From Pseudomonadota bacterium (GTDB lineage: Bacteria > Pseudomonadota > Alphaproteobacteria > Rhizobiales > Segnochrobactraceae): DNA of 7,271 nucleotides. Every line of letters starts with the position of its first letter. The stretch's first letter is position 1. The DNA lies in contig JAEZMP010000069.1 in assembly GCA_023442215.1 (NCBI GenBank), forward strand, positions 1-7,271, read 5' to 3'. Made by a program: the position numbers and the translations under genes. This document shows positions 5,073 through 7,271 of the stretch, piece after piece. The notes under the pieces were generated by a model, which was given only the letters and a program-made list of their open reading frames with translations, made no database searches and had not been told where the DNA came from.

Positions 5073-6968
5073 CTATCTCAGGAAGCCGCTGCCGAGAGGA
5101 TCGCCCTCCTCCTGGATGAGCGTCGCCACGGCCTTGAGGTGCGCGCGTCCCGTGATCCGGGTCGTGACGGCCACGGCGCTGCCCGCGCCGTGGGTCGTGG
5201 TGATGAGCTCGCCCGAGAGGTGGCCGCCGAACAGGCTGACGGCCTCGAGCCGGGTCCCCGGCGCGGCCGTTCCCGTGGCGGCGCGCAGGGCCAGCAGGCA
5301 GGACAAGCCGGCGACGCCGGGCGAGCGGTCGAACTTCTGGCGATCGATGGCGAGGAACTGGCGCGCGGCGCCGCTGTCGCCGGTCCCGTGGAACAGCACG
5401 GCATCGATCACCGGCCGCGAGCCGCTGCGCCGGGGCAGCGCCTCGTTCAGGTGGCGGCGCAGGCCGTCGCCGACGGCGAGCAGCCGGTCTATTCCGCCGA
5501 TATCGAGGGAGAGGCCCGCCGCGTCGGCATCGACGAGGGCGTAGCAGTCGCCGCACACGGCGACGGCGACGTCGAGATCGTGCCCGTCGACGTGAACGTG
5601 ACGGCTCGCCTCGGCGATGATCGCCGGCGGCATTTCGAGCGCGATGGCATCCGCGTCGCCCTCCGCCCCGACGTGGACGGTGAGGATGCCGTTCGGCACC
5701 TCGATGGTGAAACGCGGGTGGCTGGCGAGGCGGCCGAGCGCCCGCAGCGCCGCCGTGTAGCCCATGATCGCGTGGCCGCAGAGGCCGGGATAGCCGTAGG
5801 AGGAGATGAAGAACGCCCCGAAATCCGCGGCGCTGGAGGCCACCGGCACCAGCCCGAAGGCGCCGGAATGGCCGCGCGGCTCGTGAAGCAGCATCGGCCG
5901 CAGACTATCGTAGCGCTCGGCGAACTGGCGCGCCTTGCCGGCGACGCTGTCGGCGTCGAGGCCTTCGAGCGGCTCGATCAGGATGTGGGTCGGGTGGCCC
6001 TCGGTGTGGGTCTCGATCACGCGGAAGGTGCGCGCTCCCGGCGGCAGTTCCAGGCTGAGCGCGCCCTCGCCGATGCCCTCGCCGATGCCGGCGCCGAGCC
6101 CGAGGCGGCGGTCTGTCTTCTCGAAGGTCATGGACGACAGCCGGTCGCTGTCGGTGTTGATCCACAGCACCTTGGCCGGCACCCGGCCGGTGTTGCGCCA
6201 GCGATGGGCGATGCGGCTGTTGAAATAGGCGCCGTCGCCCGGGTTCAGCACCTCGGCGTCGCGGTCGGCGAGCGCCAGTTCCAGCGAGCCTTCCAGCACG
6301 TAGATCAGCTCCTCGCCCTCGTGGGCGTAGAAGCCGTCGCTCTCGCGGTCGGGATCGATCGTCCAGACCTCGGCATCCATCAGCCGCTGGGAGACGGTGA
6401 GCTGCTCGATCGTCACGCCGGGCCCGAACGAGCCGACGATACGGCCCTGCCCGCGGCGGACGACCGGGAAGTCGCGCCCCTTGGTGCCGCCGAGCAGTTC
6501 GGCGAGCGTGCGCCCGAACACCTCGGCGATGGCATTGAGGCGCGCCGGGGAGAGGAAGGCGACGCCGCGCTCGAACATGCTGAGGTGCGAGGAGGCGATG
6601 GCGGTGCGGTCGGAGAGCTCGCGCAGCGACAGGCCGGCCTCCTGGCGCAGGCCGCGCACGCGCGCGCCGAGATGATTGAAGGCTGCCGCCGGTGCCGTCT
6701 CGCCGTCCTCCGGCGCCGCGGCCTCTTCCTCGCTGTCGAGCACCCGGCGGATCGCGGACAGGCTCTGCCCGTCCATCCGCCGCATCCGGTCGATGCGACG
6801 GATGCGCTCGATATCGGCCTCGCCGTAGGAGCGGTGACCGCCGGCCGACTTGTTGGGCGCGAGCAGGCCCTGGTTCTCCCACGAGCGGATGGTCGACACG
6901 GCGACACCCGTCACCTTCGCGACGTGACCGATCGAAAACGGGAAGCGGGCGGCGGAGGACTGGCTCAT
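5073..6968 (-). CDS. MerR-HTH / XRE-HTH / cupin / proline racemase-like fusion regulator
   Basis: Four-part protein of 631 residues in one unbroken frame. Residues 11-75 form a MerR-type DNA-binding domain (FSIGHVAKVTGVAVSTIRSW, then GGHRSYGEADIERI). Residues 99-160 form an XRE-type helix-turn-helix (LGARVRGLRQEAGLSLREL, then SHLSMFERG). Residues 185-275 are a cupin barrel (HEGEELIYVLEG, LNPGDGAYF, IAHRWRN). After a glycine-rich linker with GIGE twice (294-301), residues 314-631 are a full-length proline-racemase-family domain: IETHTEGHPTHIL, LLHEPRGHSGAFG, LCGHAIMG with Cys397, and DRSPGVAGLSC, where Gly551 replaces the second catalytic Cys. I infer a transcription regulator whose racemase domain senses hydroxyproline or proline without racemising it. 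It is the first gene of the operon, so it probably controls itself and the genes below. The ATG at 6968 has no good Shine-Dalgarno, but the MerR fold begins ten residues later, so it fits. Retained single-cysteine enzyme activity remains possible. Confidence 0.9.
   Translation of the reverse strand: MSQSSAARFPFSIGHVAKVTGVAVSTIRSWENQGLLAPNKSAGGHRSYGEADIERIRRIDRMRRMDGQSLSAIRRVLDSEEEAAAPEDGETAPAAAFNHLGARVRGLRQEAGLSLRELSDRTAIASSHLSMFERGVAFLSPARLNAIAEVFGRTLAELLGGTKGRDFPVVRRGQGRIVGSFGPGVTIEQLTVSQRLMDAEVWTIDPDRESDGFYAHEGEELIYVLEGSLELALADRDAEVLNPGDGAYFNSRIAHRWRNTGRVPAKVLWINTDSDRLSSMTFEKTDRRLGLGAGIGEGIGEGALSLELPPGARTFRVIETHTEGHPTHILIEPLEGLDADSVAGKARQFAERYDSLRPMLLHEPRGHSGAFGLVPVASSAADFGAFFISSYGYPGLCGHAIMGYTAALRALGRLASHPRFTIEVPNGILTVHVGAEGDADAIALEMPPAIIAEASRHVHVDGHDLDVAVAVCGDCYALVDADAAGLSLDIGGIDRLLAVGDGLRRHLNEALPRRSGSRPVIDAVLFHGTGDSGAARQFLAIDRQKFDRSPGVAGLSCLLALRAATGTAAPGTRLEAVSLFGGHLSGELITTTHGAGSAVAVTTRITGRAHLKAVATLIQEEGDPLGSGFLR
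6066..6089 (-). repeat. Two tandem copies of a 12-base unit coding a GIGE-GIGE linker
   Basis: The plus-strand unit CCTCGCCGATGC occurs twice in a row without mismatch, in phase with the reading frame. It encodes residues 294-301 of the fusion protein, exactly between the cupin and the racemase-like domain. It looks like a short in-frame duplication that lengthened the linker. Confidence 0.8.
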
Positions 6969-7271
6969 GCGTTCTACATACCGAATATAGAAACTGCGAA
7001 CATGCGCAGACGGTATGCGGATTTATTGAACGAGTCAATCGCACCGATCGAACGTCCGAGAGGCCTCGGACGACGCCGGCACGGTTGGACGGAAATGGTG
7101 GGAGATGGCCGGAAAACACCGGCGCCGTGGCGGACCAAGCCGGGAGCGCTCACCGACGGCAGGCCTCAGCCCGGCCAGAGGGACGCCGACGAGGCCCGCG
7201 GCGACAAAGCCGGCGCGGCGCATGTTCGAAACGCAGCAAGCGAATCGCGGCATCGGCATCAGGCGCAATAG
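6969..7271. other. Upstream region of the operon; no confident gene
   Basis: These 303 bases hold an AT-richer stretch (about 6970-7040) directly before the regulator gene, then GC-rich sequence to the window end. Short open frames exist on both strands. One on the minus strand, with an ATG at 7223 and a stop at 7035, begins with arginines and a hydrophobic stretch (AGFVAAGLVGVPLAGL) reminiscent of a signal peptide, but nothing beyond it looks like a protein I recognise and it runs into the presumed promoter. I see no tRNA, insertion sequence or divergent gene. Confidence 0.5.
6977..7038 (-). promoter_or_regulatory. Candidate promoter and operator of the operon
   Basis: Directly before the regulator gene lie two dyads: CATACCG (6977-6983) with CGGTATG (7011-7017), perfect seven-base arms 27 bases apart, and CTGCG-N6-CGCAG (6994-7009). 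A TATATT box (6989-6984 in transcript direction) resembles a -10 element and abuts the first arm of the outer dyad. TTGACT (7038-7033) resembles a -35 element, but it is much too far from TATATT to pair with it; at the usual 17-base spacing it would be paired with the poor TACCGT. The dyads are plausible autoregulatory sites for a protein with two DNA-binding domains. Confidence 0.4.

Noticed and set aside
5073..6968. Possibility that the fusion regulator is two genes joined by a sequencing error
   Set aside because: The frame is open throughout, and the junction is an in-frame glycine-rich linker with no sign of a second ribosome site and start at the racemase domain. An assembly error cannot be fully excluded without reads.
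7035..7268. Minus-strand open frame of up to 77 codons at the right end, with a signal-like hydrophobic stretch
   Set aside because: Short, no recognised family, ends inside the presumed promoter of the operon, and no supporting ribosome site; noted only in the intergenic entry.
5016..7271. Long plus-strand open frame of 751 codons opposite the fusion regulator
   Set aside because: Low-complexity composition and fully antisense to a gene with four recognisable domains.
1..7271. CRISPR arrays, tRNA or rRNA genes, insertion sequences, phage genes
   Set aside because: No regularly spaced repeats, cloverleaf-like sequence, transposase motifs or terminal inverted repeats seen on reading the window.

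Overview
The window is GC-rich and almost fully coding. Seven genes lie on the minus strand, all pointing the same way, with gaps of 11 to 106 bases. Codon use and gene content suggest an alphaproteobacterium, probably Rhizobiales-like. This is an inference from composition and from the resemblance to known hydroxyproline clusters of that group; no rRNA or other species marker is present.

In transcription order (right to left) the run is: (1) a 631-residue protein joining a MerR-type helix-turn-helix, an XRE-type helix-turn-helix, a cupin and a complete-length proline-racemase-like domain (6968 to 5073); (2) a periplasmic polar-amino-acid binding protein (5031 to 4156); (3) an ABC permease (4089 to 3442); (4) an ABC ATPase (3430 to 2609); (5) a DapA-superfamily deaminase or lyase (2502 to 1594); (6) a 4-hydroxyproline 2-epimerase/proline racemase with both catalytic cysteines (1578 to 571); (7) the N-terminal 182 codons of an aldehyde dehydrogenase, which runs off the left edge (547 to <1). 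The right end (6969-7271) holds the promoter region of gene 1 and no gene I can defend.

Together the genes fit trans-4-hydroxy-L-proline use: uptake by the ABC system, epimerisation to cis-4-hydroxy-D-proline, oxidation to pyrroline-4-hydroxy-2-carboxylate, deamination to alpha-ketoglutarate semialdehyde by the DapA-family enzyme, and oxidation to alpha-ketoglutarate by the aldehyde dehydrogenase. The flavin-dependent D-hydroxyproline oxidase/dehydrogenase is not in the window and may lie beyond the left edge.

The most unusual item is the first gene. Its racemase domain keeps the first cysteine motif (LCGH, Cys397) but has glycine (Gly551) where the second catalytic cysteine should be, and it has lost the CGTGT loop. 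The simplest reading is a pathway enzyme recruited as the ligand-sensing domain of a transcription regulator that sits at the head of the operon it probably controls.
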